Source: Halobacillus alkaliphilus (lineage in GTDB: Bacteria > Bacillota > Bacilli > Bacillales > Halobacillaceae). From it: a DNA stretch of 64,000 bases. How positions within the stretch are numbered: position 1 is the first letter of the stretch; every line of letters starts with the position of its first letter. The notes under the pieces are model-generated. The model saw nothing but the letters and a program-made list of their open reading frames with translations, ran no database searches and was not told the DNA's origin. Both the position numbers and the translations under genes were made by a program. Location: the NCBI RefSeq assembly GCF_900113125.1, contig NZ_FOOG01000007.1, forward strand, positions 1-64,000, read 5' to 3'. This document shows, in pieces, positions 8,952-17,380 of this stretch.

Positions 8952-10367
8952 ATGGTACAACTAGCCAAACGAGGTTATACCTTATTTATAACTTTATATG
9001 TCCTTATGCATTTCGTTGTCTATTTCACCGGCGGAGAAACGCTTTCCCCGGTACTTTCCATATTTGGTCTCACCGCCTTCCTACTCGGCTACTTTTTTCT
9101 GCCGATGAAACAGGCAGCCATATCGCTGTTACTGCTGGTGATCGCCATAATCATTCACCTGACCGCAGGCACTTCCTTAATCGAAGCGACCGTATCCGGC
9201 TTCACCGTAATGAGCGGGCTGATCGCTCTCTTACTGATCGTACCGACGATCAGCTGGGTCTTAGAAGAAAAACCCTACATTGAATCCGTCATTAACTTCG
9301 CGCAGAACCTGCTCAATACAAGCCGCAAGTTTTATTTCGGCATGATGGTGATCACGCAGATTATCTCTTACTTCCTATTATTCGGTTCGATTCCGATGGT
9401 CTACGGAATGATCGACGATTTTCTGGAAAATCAAAAAGGAGAAGTATGGGAGAATTATAAAGGAACCGCCCTGCTGCGCGCGTTTTCCCTGACCACCATG
9501 TGGGTTGTCAGTATTCCAAGCTTTATCTTCGCCGTGCAGGCGCTTGGGGCGTCGCTCGGTTTATCCATTCTCCAGGGATTTGTCGTCGCCGTCGCCGGGA
9601 CACTGTTGTCCGTGCTTTTCTCCCACTTCCAGGAACGTCATTATGATGTCGATCTTACGGCTGGAATTCAGGAGGAACTTGGTCGAATTGAAGAGCAGAA
9701 AAAAGAAGATCCGAACGGGAATCGCGACGCGTTCGAATTCGCTATCTTGTTCGTCACATTATTCGGATCAATCTTTCTAGTAAACGCCGTCTGGCCCGTG
9801 GATCTCTTACTGATTATCCCGATCGTTATCGTCGCCTGGGTCCTTCTCTACTTTATCGTCCGCCGTAGAAGCAGTGCGATCGCAGAGAACGGAAAAACGT
9901 ATGTCGGAAAAAGCATTCCCAATAAAGCCCAGCAGTTTTCCATTCTATTGGCTGCCGGCTTTCTCATTAACGCCGTCAATCAGTCAGGCTACGGCGAGTA
10001 TATTATCGACGGACTGTTTTATATCACAGACTCCGTTCCGTTTTTAAACTTCCTATGGGTACTGCCATTTGTTGTGATTGTTCTCGGATTTATCGGACTC
10101 GGTCCTTTGACGGTTATTGTACTTGTTTCTGGGATTCTGCAGGGTGTGGAGCTGCCGTATCCACCTGAGATTGTCGTGCTTGGGATTACTTCAGGCAGTG
10201 TGATTTCGATTATGTTGTCACCGCTGATTTTGCCGTCGATTATTTTGAGTTCGGTGAATAAGCTTAGTATTATTAAGAATGGACTGCTGTTTAACTTTAA
10301 GTATGCGATTGCGTTTTATATGATGGTGCAGATTTATCTCCAGTTGTTTGTCGTGTTTTTTATGTGA
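8952..10367 (+). CDS. Polytopic membrane protein, permease-like, function unknown
   Basis: A 471-residue protein with about 12 hydrophobic segments and one soluble loop in the middle (approx. 225-255, HFQERHYDVDLTAGIQEELG followed by charged residues). The two-halved layout and the glycine/proline-rich segment near residues 375-440 (GFIGLGPLTVIVLVSGILQG and SGSVISIMLSPLILPSI) resemble ion-transporter-superfamily permeases. I cannot assign a family or substrate. The ATG follows TTGGAG at a fair distance. It stands alone between two terminators, so it is transcribed by itself. Codon use looks like that of neighbouring housekeeping genes. Confidence 0.75.
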   Translation: MVQLAKRGYTLFITLYVLMHFVVYFTGGETLSPVLSIFGLTAFLLGYFFLPMKQAAISLLLLVIAIIIHLTAGTSLIEATVSGFTVMSGLIALLLIVPTISWVLEEKPYIESVINFAQNLLNTSRKFYFGMMVITQIISYFLLFGSIPMVYGMIDDFLENQKGEVWENYKGTALLRAFSLTTMWVVSIPSFIFAVQALGASLGLSILQGFVVAVAGTLLSVLFSHFQERHYDVDLTAGIQEELGRIEEQKKEDPNGNRDAFEFAILFVTLFGSIFLVNAVWPVDLLLIIPIVIVAWVLLYFIVRRRSSAIAENGKTYVGKSIPNKAQQFSILLAAGFLINAVNQSGYGEYIIDGLFYITDSVPFLNFLWVLPFVVIVLGFIGLGPLTVIVLVSGILQGVELPYPPEIVVLGITSGSVISIMLSPLILPSIILSSVNKLSIIKNGLLFNFKYAIAFYMMVQIYLQLFVVFFM

Positions 10368-10375
10368 TTAGAAAA

Positions 10376-10414
10376 AGAGGCTTAGCCAACTAGCGTGTTG
10401 GTAAGCCTCTCTTT
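10376..10414. terminator. Rho-independent terminator
   Basis: AGAGGCTTAGCCAAC (10376-10390) pairs with GTTGGTAAGCCTCT (10397-10410), followed by CTTTTATTAT. Ends the permease-like gene. Confidence 0.85.
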
Positions 10415-10484
10415 TATTATCCTATGTCGTCCAGGGGGGGGATTTGATAGAATGCATCACTAATAATAAGGTGGTGAGAACCTA

Positions 10485-10741
10485 ATGGAGCAGAAACTTC
10501 TATTTAGTCTACTAGCGATCGCCCTCACGTTTATTGGAGTCTCTCCCTACATACGCGGCGTTTTAAAGATTCTATTAAACCCCATTTCTTCTCCTGGCTG
10601 ATTTGGTCCTTAGTTACGCTCATTGTATTTGTGGCTCAGCTTAAGGAAGGCGGAGGCCTTGGAGCCTGGCCGATAGGTATATCCGGGTTGGTCACCGTCG
10701 TGGTTGCTGTCCTTACTTTCCTTAAAAAGGATCTACCTTAG
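10485..10741 (+). pseudogene. Frameshifted small membrane protein gene
   Basis: The ATG at 10485 follows AAGGTGGTGAG. Frame one reads MEQKLLFSLLAIALTFIGVS and then PYIRGVLK before stopping at once. The adjacent frame continues with FKDSIKPHFFSWLIWSLVTL, a second hydrophobic helix and KKDLP, stopping at 10741. Together they make one about 85-residue, three-helix protein of a type common in bacteria (PYIRxxL...KPHxFxWxIW...AQL..GGGxGAW). A single-base indel near 10564 in the TTTTAAAG run breaks it. Either a young pseudogene or a sequencing error. 10742-10866 holds nothing recognisable. Confidence 0.6.
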
Positions 10742-10866
10742 AGGTATTAGGTTTCGGTCCTACTTTGACCAAGGGTTATTATTTATCCTTTGAAGAAAAT
10801 ATCACTTAGCGGGGTTCTGATAGTTGTTACAAGTTTCTTCATTATAATGTGGCGAAGATTAATGCA

Positions 10867-10894
10867 CAAAAAACCCACTCTTTGGTTGAGTGGG
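10867..10894 (-). terminator. Terminator of the flagellin gene
   Basis: ACCCACTC (10872-10879) pairs with GAGTGGGT (10887-10894). The A-run at 10867-10872 becomes the U-run on the minus strand, just after the flagellin stop. Confidence 0.85.
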
Positions 10895-10903
10895 TATAGG
10901 TTA

Positions 10904-12109
10904 TTATCGTAGAAGTTGAAGAACTCCTTGTGGTTGCTGATTGGCTTTCGCAAGCATAGCTTGAGAAGCTTGAGCCAATATTGAAGACTTCGTTTGGTTC
11001 ATCATTTCTTTAGCCATGTCTACGTCACGGATACGCGATTCAGCTGCAGTTAGGTTTTCAGAGGAAGTTCCAAGATTGTTGATCGTATGATCTAATCGAT
11101 TTTGATTAGCACCTAGTTTTGAACGTTCCGCTGATACTTGTTCAATCGCTTCTGAGATTTTCGTTACTGCATTACCTGCATTAGTAGCATCTGAGACATC
11201 AAGTGCTGCTTCATTAGTTGTGTTATTAGTACCATTTGTCACAGTATCATTAGTAGTGTACCCACTATCTCCAGCTGAACCTGTGATTCCAAGAGCACTA
11301 GCTCTCATGTCAGAAAATTCCAATGTCATAGTCTGGTTTTCATTTGCACCGATTTGTGAACTAAATGAAGAAGATGCTCCGGTTGTTGTTGTTTCAGAAG
11401 CTGTTACATCAATCGTCCATTCATCTGAGGCAGCTGATGTTCCTGGCAAATTCAATTCTAAACCATCAACAGTTGCTTTATTACTTGTAACAGTTAGCGA
11501 TTGTGCTCCATTTCCATCACCTTTATCAATTGTAAAATTAGTACCATCGGTAGTTGCTACCGTCCAGGTACCTGTATCACCCGTAAAAGATGTTGCATCC
11601 GTAAATGTAATATTACCGCTAGTTCCATTAGTTTGAGTTGCGCTAGCTGAAGCAGGTGTAGTAGTTGTCCCGCCAGCACTAACTTCTCCAGCAGTAGCAT
11701 TTAGTAATTTTTGATTATTAAATTCAGTAGTGTTCCCTATGCGGTTAATTTCAGAAGTCAATTGGTTCATTTCTTTCTGAATTTCCCCACGATCGGTTGA
11801 AGTATTTGTATCATTACCAGATTGTACAGCTAATTCACGCATGCGCTGAAGAATGCTATGAGTTTCATTTAAAGCGCCCTCTGCAGTTTGAATCATAGAA
11901 ATAGAATCTTGAGCGTTTCTTGAAGCTTGATCCAAACCACGAATCTGTCCACGCATTTTTTCTGAAATTGCTAGACCAGCAGCGTCATCTCCAGCCTTAT
12001 TAATTCTAAGACCTGATGACAACTTCTCCATAAAATTTTGTTGAGCATTGTTTGCTTGACCTAGTTGGCGGTGAGTGTTTAGCGCCGCGATATTGTGATT
12101 AATTCTCAT
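10904..12109 (-). CDS. hag: Flagellin
   Basis: A 401-residue flagellin. The conserved N-terminal D0/D1 domain (MRINHNIAALNTHRQLGQAN ... GLRINKAGDDAAGLAISEKM, residues 1-140) and C-terminal domain (EAIEQVSAERSKLGANQNRL ... ANQQPQGVLQLLR, residues 310-401) are intact. Between them lies an approximately 150-residue Thr/Ser/Gly/Asn-rich surface region that B. subtilis Hag lacks. Monomers are exported through the flagellar type III apparatus and assemble into the filament. The gene stands alone, with a sigma-D promoter about 100 bp upstream and its own terminator. Low Cys/Trp and high Asp/Thr content in the middle suit a saline habitat, but that is inference. Confidence 0.96.
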   Translation of the reverse strand: MRINHNIAALNTHRQLGQANNAQQNFMEKLSSGLRINKAGDDAAGLAISEKMRGQIRGLDQASRNAQDSISMIQTAEGALNETHSILQRMRELAVQSGNDTNTSTDRGEIQKEMNQLTSEINRIGNTTEFNNQKLLNATAGEVSAGGTTTTPASASATQTNGTSGNITFTDATSFTGDTGTWTVATTDGTNFTIDKGDGNGAQSLTVTSNKATVDGLELNLPGTSAASDEWTIDVTASETTTTGASSSFSSQIGANENQTMTLEFSDMRASALGITGSAGDSGYTTNDTVTNGTNNTTNEAALDVSDATNAGNAVTKISEAIEQVSAERSKLGANQNRLDHTINNLGTSSENLTAAESRIRDVDMAKEMMNQTKSSILAQASQAMLAKANQQPQGVLQLLR

Positions 12110-12211
12110 TTTATAAATTCCTCCTTGAAATGGTTTATCTCACGTCCTTGTGAGATACATTGGATAACACACAAAAAGTCGGCCGACTTATGTAATGTTT
12201 CTACATTACTT

Positions 12212-12238
12212 ATATCGGACGACTTTCAAAACTGTTTA
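12212..12238 (-). promoter_or_regulatory. Sigma-D (flagellar) promoter of hag
   Basis: On the minus strand TAAA (12238-12235), a 15-bp spacer and TCCGATAT (12219-12212). The consensus is TAAA-N15-GCCGATAT, so only one base differs. The leader to the hag ATG at 12109 is about 95 nt and contains a short palindrome (AAGTCGGCCGACTT, 12177-12190). Confidence 0.8.
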
Positions 12239-12270
12239 CACCTATTCACATTATTTTACACTCTACTTAA

Positions 12271-12322
12271 GGTGGTTCCTGACACCCATTCCCTTAATAC
12301 GTTAACGAACTGGGCTCAGGAA
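12271..12322. repeat. REP-like inverted repeat at the left edge of the AT-rich island
   Basis: GGTTCCTGACACCC near 12274-12287 is mirrored by GGGCTCAGGAAAC near 12312-12323, a stem of at least TTCCTGA/TCAGGAA. The TTCCTGACACC wording resembles REP-type hairpins seen in bacilli, often linked with IS200-like transposases; none is present here. It lies where base composition turns AT-rich. Confidence 0.35.
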
Positions 12323-12559
12323 ACATTATTAAGTACCCATTAACATCACTCCAAGAAAATTAAAAGGAAGTATTTATATAAAATCTGAAGTTTGATTTTT
12401 TTATGCATCAGTTACTACAATTAATGCTATTTTATGTAGCAGCTATTTTATTACTACAATTTGTATAGTATTATAGGAATATAAAAATGAAATAATTGGT
12501 AGTTTTGATTATGAGCGTAAGGAATTAAATAACTAATTTAAGAAAAGATTCTCACTTAA

Positions 12560-12891
12560 GAAGGTTCGGCAGCCAAAGTAAAGATTTCCAGAATCTCCTT
12601 ATCCCACTATGAAAAAGATAGACGCGAGACCGATTACGAAACTCTTCGAAAACTGTCAGATTTCTTTGAAGATCAACCGATTATTTACTTGGTAGATCAG
12701 AAGCTGTTAAAAAGACCAGCAATGAAGAGTATGATTCTATTGATGAAATAAACCGCCTGCTAGATAAATACGAAATTGACTAAATGTCCTTCTTTGATAT
12801 TGAAAAGTGGAAGTCAATGAGTCCTGAGCAGATTAAAGAGCTGGAGAGTTATTTTCAGTATTTGGTTCAGAAAAAAACAAAGAAGGAATGA
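12560..12891 (+). pseudogene. Decayed XRE-family repressor (ImmR/phage-repressor type)
   Basis: Translating in pieces recovers an XRE helix-turn-helix protein. From 12569 the sequence reads AAKVKISRISLSHYEKDRR and then ETDYETLRKLSDFFED. The frame then shifts, and the next frame gives GRSEAVKKTSNEEYDSIDEI then NRLLDKYEID and a stop. After the stop in the same frame comes MSFFDIEKWKSMSPEQIKEL followed by ESYFQYLVQKKTKKE, ending at 12891. The N-terminal start is missing. Intact homologues are repressors of prophages and ICEs, usually paired with an ImmA-type protease. It reads in the same direction as the CBASS operon, which starts 120 bp later. Confidence 0.7.
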
Positions 12892-13010
12892 TAAAGCGCT
12901 ATAAAACGCGCTTTAATTTTTATAGTCAACTGTATATATTTGTATTTATAGTAATTAAATAGACCTTTATTTTTAGTTGGTATTACCAAATTTAGAAATT
13001 AGGAGGATTT

Positions 13011-13571
13011 ATGGAAGAGCATTTAAACGAACTAGAAAAATTAAAAGGTAAAGCCGAAAAAAGTAGACAAGCAAATTTTTCAATCTCTCTTAGAAACGAG
13101 TTAAAGAGAGACCTTTTACACTACACTATACTCTTACTGAGTAGTTTCGTTGCTTTGCTTACTTTTGCTGATTTTAAGATTTTTTTACCCTTATTACCTA
13201 ATATTGTAGAAGTAGAATTTAAGCTTTTTGTGGGGATATGTGCCTCTTTGGTATTTTTCCTTACTTTAACAGAGGAGTTTATGAAATGGGGAGAAAAGTC
13301 TCAGCAACATGATCAAACTGGAAAATTATTAACCTCATTTATTAGAGATTGTGACAGTCTATTAAAAAAAGATAACGTGACTGATGAAGAAGTTAAGCAT
13401 GTTAGAGCTAGATACATACTAATAAATGAGACCTCTCCTTCCATACCAGATAAAGTATTTTTAAAGTCAAAAAGAGAATATCTATTAAAAAAGGAAATTA
13501 GTAAGCGTTTAGATAAAGAGCCACATAAAAGCATAAGAGCCATTAAAAGAGAAATTAAAAAAGGGGGATAA
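13011..13571 (+). CDS. SLATT-like two-TM effector of a type IV CBASS operon
   Basis: A 186-residue protein: charged N-terminal helix (1-35), two transmembrane helices (about 36-52 and 71-87) joined by a short loop, then a long amphipathic cytosolic region with a RARYILINETSPSIPDKVF block (132-150) and a basic tail. The layout and the ARY-x(7)-P-x-IPD motif resemble SLATT domains, predicted pore-forming effectors often fused or linked to nucleotide-signal systems. In CBASS the effector is switched on by the cyclic nucleotide made by the CD-NTase and here would damage the inner membrane to abort infection. First gene of the operon, AGGAGGATTT just before the ATG, 2 bp from the next gene. The family call is by eye and not certain; the 2TM architecture is clear. 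Confidence 0.7.
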   Translation: MEEHLNELEKLKGKAEKSRQANFSISLRNELKRDLLHYTILLLSSFVALLTFADFKIFLPLLPNIVEVEFKLFVGICASLVFFLTLTEEFMKWGEKSQQHDQTGKLLTSFIRDCDSLLKKDNVTDEEVKHVRARYILINETSPSIPDKVFLKSKREYLLKKEISKRLDKEPHKSIRAIKREIKKGG

Positions 13572-13573
13572 AA

Positions 13574-14170
13574 ATGAATAATAAGAAAAAGAATGTTTCA
13601 ATTCTTTTAAGCGGTGGGTTAGATTCTACTACCTTAATTGAATATTACAAACAGTATAATTATGAAATAAATGGAATTCATTTTCAATATAATCAATCAG
13701 CAAAAAACACTGAATGGGAAGCGTGTAAAAATATAGCTAACTACTATGACATTGAAGTAAAAAATCTTAAACTGGGCCTACCAATTTTAAATTTCGAAGG
13801 CCAAATACAATGCAGAAATAGTTTATTTATTTTTGGAGCAGCAGCAAATATAAAACCATCAGAAAATGTAACTTTAGCTTATGGTGCCCATTCTGGTACT
13901 CCATATTATGATTGTTCTATTAATTTCGTTAGTTCAGCTCAAACTATACTAGATGGATACTTTGGAGGAACAGTCTCAATTGAAGCCCCTTTTATAAGAT
14001 GGTCAAAAGAAGATATTCTTAAATTCTCCTTAATGAAAAAGGTACCGATTGAACTTACCTATAGTTGCGAGAAAAAAGAGTATATAGAATGCGGCAAGTG
14101 TCCATCTTGCCTTGATAGGAGGGCATTAACTAGTGCATATAAAGAATATCTGCAAAAAAAGGAAAATTAA
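13574..14170 (+). CDS. cap9: QueC-like ATPase, CBASS Cap9
   Basis: A 198-residue QueC-family protein: PP-loop ATP pyrophosphatase motif SGGLDST (approx. 13-19), the AYGAHSGTPYYDC block (approx. 98-110) that in QueC contacts the 7-deazaguanine, and a C-terminal zinc site SC-x7-C-x2-C-x2-C-LDR (approx. 169-183). QueC proper converts 7-carboxy-7-deazaguanine to preQ0. Here no queD, queE or queF is adjacent and the gene is locked between an effector and a CD-NTase, the hallmark of type IV CBASS Cap9. As I recall recent work, Cap9 conjugates a deazaguanine to the N-terminal glycine of the partner CD-NTase; the CD-NTase here begins Met-Gly-Gly, which fits. Starts 2 bp after the effector stop. Confidence 0.88.
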   Translation: MNNKKKNVSILLSGGLDSTTLIEYYKQYNYEINGIHFQYNQSAKNTEWEACKNIANYYDIEVKNLKLGLPILNFEGQIQCRNSLFIFGAAANIKPSENVTLAYGAHSGTPYYDCSINFVSSAQTILDGYFGGTVSIEAPFIRWSKEDILKFSLMKKVPIELTYSCEKKEYIECGKCPSCLDRRALTSAYKEYLQKKEN

Positions 14171-14180
14171 AAAAACGAAT

Positions 14181-15131
14181 ATGAACTCCCCACTAATAGT
14201 TCCCTCATTTTCTAGTAAAGGTTTTACTGATGTTTCTAAGATTCATACATATGTTAGAGACTACATTACCGATGCGTGCTTAGTAAGCGCCTATGATCTA
14301 TACCATGACCAAGATGAACAAATTCCTTTAGCAGATTCAGATATCTATATTTCAGATGTCCTATTTATCGACAGTGGTGGATATGAGAGAGATCAAGATA
14401 CTGAACTATCTGAAATATATAACAAAGAATACAAGCCGAAAAAATGGAACGAAGATTTACATTTAAAAGTGGTTAATCAATTAGAAGAATTAACAAAAAT
14501 AGTAATTGTGAATTATGATTCCGAAATTAGAAAACCAACAAAAGACCAAATGAGCCAAGCGGAAAATTTATTTAACAAGTTTCCTAACTTTACTTCAGAT
14601 TTTCTTTATAAGCCAGAAATGCAAGAGGCTGAGTATATCGATGCTAATAAGTTAATATATCACTTAGATGATATAACTAGCTTCTCTATTTTAGGATTAA
14701 CCGAAAAAGAACTAGGCAGTTCAATACTCAAAAAATGCGAAACAATTTATTCAATAAGGAGGGCTCTTAATGCTAAAGAAATAGATATTCCTATACATAT
14801 ATTTGGATGCATTGATCCAGCAAATATTTTAGCATATTTCCTATGTGGTGCCGACATATTCGATGGGTTATCTTGGTTAAGATTTAATTTTAATGAGAGT
14901 GGTGATGCATCGTATAGAAATTCTCATGCAATTATTAATGGCAACTGGGACTTGAAAATGTCAGCTGTTAGAGGAAAAGCACTTGGGGATAATATTAAAA
15001 TATTAATTAATTTGTCCTCTCAAATGAATAGATTCTTAAACACCTATGATTGGCAAATGTTTGATTATCCAGAAAAACTTATGAATGAAATAAAAAAACT
15101 AATTAGCACTGTTGGTATAGACTATTCATAA
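14181..15131 (+). CDS. cap10: TGT-like protein, CBASS Cap10
   Basis: A 316-residue TIM-barrel protein of the tRNA-guanine transglycosylase superfamily. It carries VLFIDSGGYE (TGT substrate-binding DSGG motif, about residue 60) and IHIFGCIDPANILAYFLCGADIFDGLSWL (split here: IHIFGCIDPANILAYF at about 211-226, then GADIFDGLSWL), where the second Asp matches the TGT nucleophile. The four-cysteine/His zinc site of true TGTs is not seen, and the protein is shorter than Tgt. In type IV CBASS the partner Cap10 is of this type and is thought to act in the same deazaguanine chemistry as Cap9. The ATG at 14181 begins the family-like MNSPLIVPSFSSKGF; a GTG at 14133 inside Cap9 is the alternative. Confidence 0.85.
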   Translation: MNSPLIVPSFSSKGFTDVSKIHTYVRDYITDACLVSAYDLYHDQDEQIPLADSDIYISDVLFIDSGGYERDQDTELSEIYNKEYKPKKWNEDLHLKVVNQLEELTKIVIVNYDSEIRKPTKDQMSQAENLFNKFPNFTSDFLYKPEMQEAEYIDANKLIYHLDDITSFSILGLTEKELGSSILKKCETIYSIRRALNAKEIDIPIHIFGCIDPANILAYFLCGADIFDGLSWLRFNFNESGDASYRNSHAIINGNWDLKMSAVRGKALGDNIKILINLSSQMNRFLNTYDWQMFDYPEKLMNEIKKLISTVGIDYS

Positions 15132-15145
15132 AAGGAGCGATTACT

Positions 15146-16066
15146 ATGGGTGGTAGTGGTGGTTTTTTTAAGCCTCCTTCTGAATCAATTGAAGAATTAT
15201 TAGATAAAAACGATGAATCAAACACAGAATTCCGTAAGGAACTAAATTCTTATTTAATTTCACTTCTTACAGGTTACAATAATAGAGACATAGAGGGTAT
15301 AAACCAGCATTTAAATCATTTAAAAGAAATTATAAGCCGTGATTTAGAGGGTTTACTGGAATTGAAATTTGGAGGATCTATTAGTAAACATACTTATGTG
15401 AACGGATTAAGTGACGTAGATGTCCTTGTGACAATCAATTCTACTTCTTTAAGTAGTTCTTCACCAAAAGAAATAATAAGCACATTAGCCCAAAAATTAA
15501 GAAATAAATTACCTAAAACAAAAATTAAAGAAGGAGATCTCGCCGTAACTATAACCTATTCAGATGGTCATGAAGTTCAGTTACTCCCTAGTAAATCAAC
15601 ATTTCAAGGAATAAAGATAGCAAGTGCTGACGGTAAAACATGGAGTAATATTATAAAGCCGATAAAATTTGCTAAGAAGTTAACAGAAGTTAACAAACAA
15701 AACAACGGTAGAGTAGTACCTATAATCAAGTTATTTAAAGCATTAAATAATACCTACGATAAAGATGGGAGATTGTCTGGTTATCATATTGAATCGTTAG
15801 CAATTCAAGCTTTTAAGAACTACAAAGGTAACCTTTCATATAATGAAATGATGAAACATATGGCACAGTCTTCTAGCACCTCTGTATTAAGTCCAATTAC
15901 TGATAGTACAGGTCAATCTCTTCATGTTGATGACTATTTAGGAGATGCAGGAAGTATTAAGAGGAGACAATTTAGTAATAATTTAAAAAGAACATTTAAG
16001 AAAATGAGGAGAGCAGAAATTACGAAATCGTTATCTGAATGGAAAAAATTAATAGATGGGGATTGA
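15146..16066 (+). CDS. CD-NTase (cGAS/DncV-like nucleotidyltransferase) of type IV CBASS
   Basis: A 306-residue nucleotidyltransferase with FGGSISKHTYVNGLSDVDVLV: the GGS loop (76-78) and two metal-binding Asp (D90, D92). The third acidic residue, expected in an x-D-h-h-P block on the next strand, is Gln145 here (EVQLLPS), with Glu143 two residues away. An OAS/cGAS-like C-terminal helical domain follows (YHIESLAIQAFKNY at about 212-225). It would make a cyclic oligonucleotide that activates the 2TM effector. The protein starts Met-Gly-Gly-Ser-Gly-Gly, and Met removal would expose an N-terminal glycine. AAAGGAG precedes the ATG; last gene of the operon, with a terminator 90 bp further on. Confidence 0.88.
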   Translation: MGGSGGFFKPPSESIEELLDKNDESNTEFRKELNSYLISLLTGYNNRDIEGINQHLNHLKEIISRDLEGLLELKFGGSISKHTYVNGLSDVDVLVTINSTSLSSSSPKEIISTLAQKLRNKLPKTKIKEGDLAVTITYSDGHEVQLLPSKSTFQGIKIASADGKTWSNIIKPIKFAKKLTEVNKQNNGRVVPIIKLFKALNNTYDKDGRLSGYHIESLAIQAFKNYKGNLSYNEMMKHMAQSSSTSVLSPITDSTGQSLHVDDYLGDAGSIKRRQFSNNLKRTFKKMRRAEITKSLSEWKKLIDGD

Positions 16067-16156
16067 TTTTTTTAATTATATTAATCTAAAATAATTTACT
16101 AGCTCTTAGTGATATATCATACTTGAATTTTCTTATAATCTCTTGATAACAGGACT

Positions 16157-16188
16157 AAACACCTGATCCTTTAGATCAGGTGTTTTTA
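16157..16188. terminator. Rho-independent terminator after the CBASS operon
   Basis: ACACCTGATC (16159-16168) pairs with GATCAGGTGT (16174-16183), followed by TTTTTAAA. Confidence 0.85.
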
Positions 16189-16271
16189 AATATTTGAATT
16201 TTTACCTTTTGTACCTCCTCTTGAAATACAGAACTTTTGTTCGTATAGTGTCATCAAGGAAGGTGACTAGT

Positions 16272-16457
16272 ATGAATTTACCCCAATACACTACAACAGA
16301 CCTAGAAGACTGGGTAACGAATTGGTACTTAAATCGCAATTTTAATTACCCAAACGAACTGAAACTACCTAAAATAGCCATACATTACGAAATTTTCATC
16401 AAATATATGCCCTTCGCATCACATTACATCCGATTTGGTGAAAGCAGTATAATGTAG
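16272..16457 (+). pseudogene. Truncated ImmA/IrrE-like gene
   Basis: A 61-residue frame (MNLPQYTTTDLEDWVTNWYL, later PKIAIHYEIFIKYMPFASHYIRFG) preceded by AAGGTGACTAGT. It matches the N-terminal part of phage/ICE ImmA-type proteases, which begin with a similar helical segment and then carry an HExxH zinc site. Here the frame stops before any HExxH, and none is visible in the next few hundred bases, so the gene is cut short. Together with the decayed XRE gene on the other side of the CBASS operon it looks like the remains of an ImmR/ImmA pair. If expressed, the product would lack protease activity. Confidence 0.5.
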
Positions 16458-17380
16458 AACCTGGAGTAGAGGAAGTCATTACTTCTATGGTTGAATATAT
16501 CTATGCTTAGCAGAAAAAAAACATTTATCTTGGAGAGAATATAAGTATGGAAAATAGTATAAAACATTAAAATGGGCCCCACCTTTGGCGGAAGGTGAGG
16601 CTCTATCCTTGCCTTGAAAAATAAGAAAAGTAAGCAAGGATTTAATTATTATATCATCTAATTTATTCTTTCTAAAACATTCATTCATATCATAGTGCTC
16701 TTCAATATGTATTTCTTCGGCTGCATATTGCCATAGAAAGGAAAAATCATGACATCAAAGATCCACTACCTTTATAGTTTTAATAATTTTGATACCCCAC
16801 AAAGATTATAATCAAAATGAGAAAGCTAATTATTTGAACTCATGAGAAGGCTTGAGAGCTGCTAAACCTTACATCATGCCGCCCATGGATTCTCATATGC
16901 AAATAAAGCAAAATAGCACCTAGTTTAATTGGAAAAGGCAACTTTTATAAGGCTCAAACCCAATACCATAAACAGAAGGATATAATCATAAATGAACAAT
17001 TGTATGCCAAAAAGTATGTCATTTTACTTTGTTACAGAATTGCCTATTAGTTAATAGTTATATTATAAATGTAACCTTCCATCAAACCACTTGTAAGATG
17101 TTTGTGCAAATTTACCATCTTAGAAGTGTGTGTCTGTTTTCTGATGTATACCGGTATTAAGATTTATATCAGAACTTTGATTAACTATCTCATAGATGTT
17201 TCTAGTTTTCTTTTCATTTGAAACGTCGTCGAGACCGATTACATTCTCAAAATTAGAGATGGAAGAAAAAATTGTTATATTGAATTAAGATCTAGGAGAA
17301 AGAGAGCATATCAAATAGACATGCTCAATATTAGCTTTTAAGCTTACCAAAGTTTTTTGCAGATATTCTTCTAATCATTC
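16458..17380. other. AT-rich stretch without a recognisable gene
   Basis: About 920 bases of very AT-rich DNA. Frames on both strands are short, lack ribosome binding sites and resemble nothing I know. A GC-rich hairpin-like patch at 16572-16606 (GGGCCCCACC..GGTGAGGCTC) stands out but has no clear function. Likely decayed mobile-element DNA. Confidence 0.5.

Noticed and set aside
13574-14170. Queuosine biosynthesis gene queC
   Set aside because: No queD, queE or queF is adjacent and the gene is coupled to an effector, TGT-like protein and CD-NTase, so a CBASS role fits better.
16485-16688. 67-codon minus-strand frame in the AT-rich stretch
   Set aside because: No ribosome binding site or family signal; spans the GC-rich hairpin-like patch.
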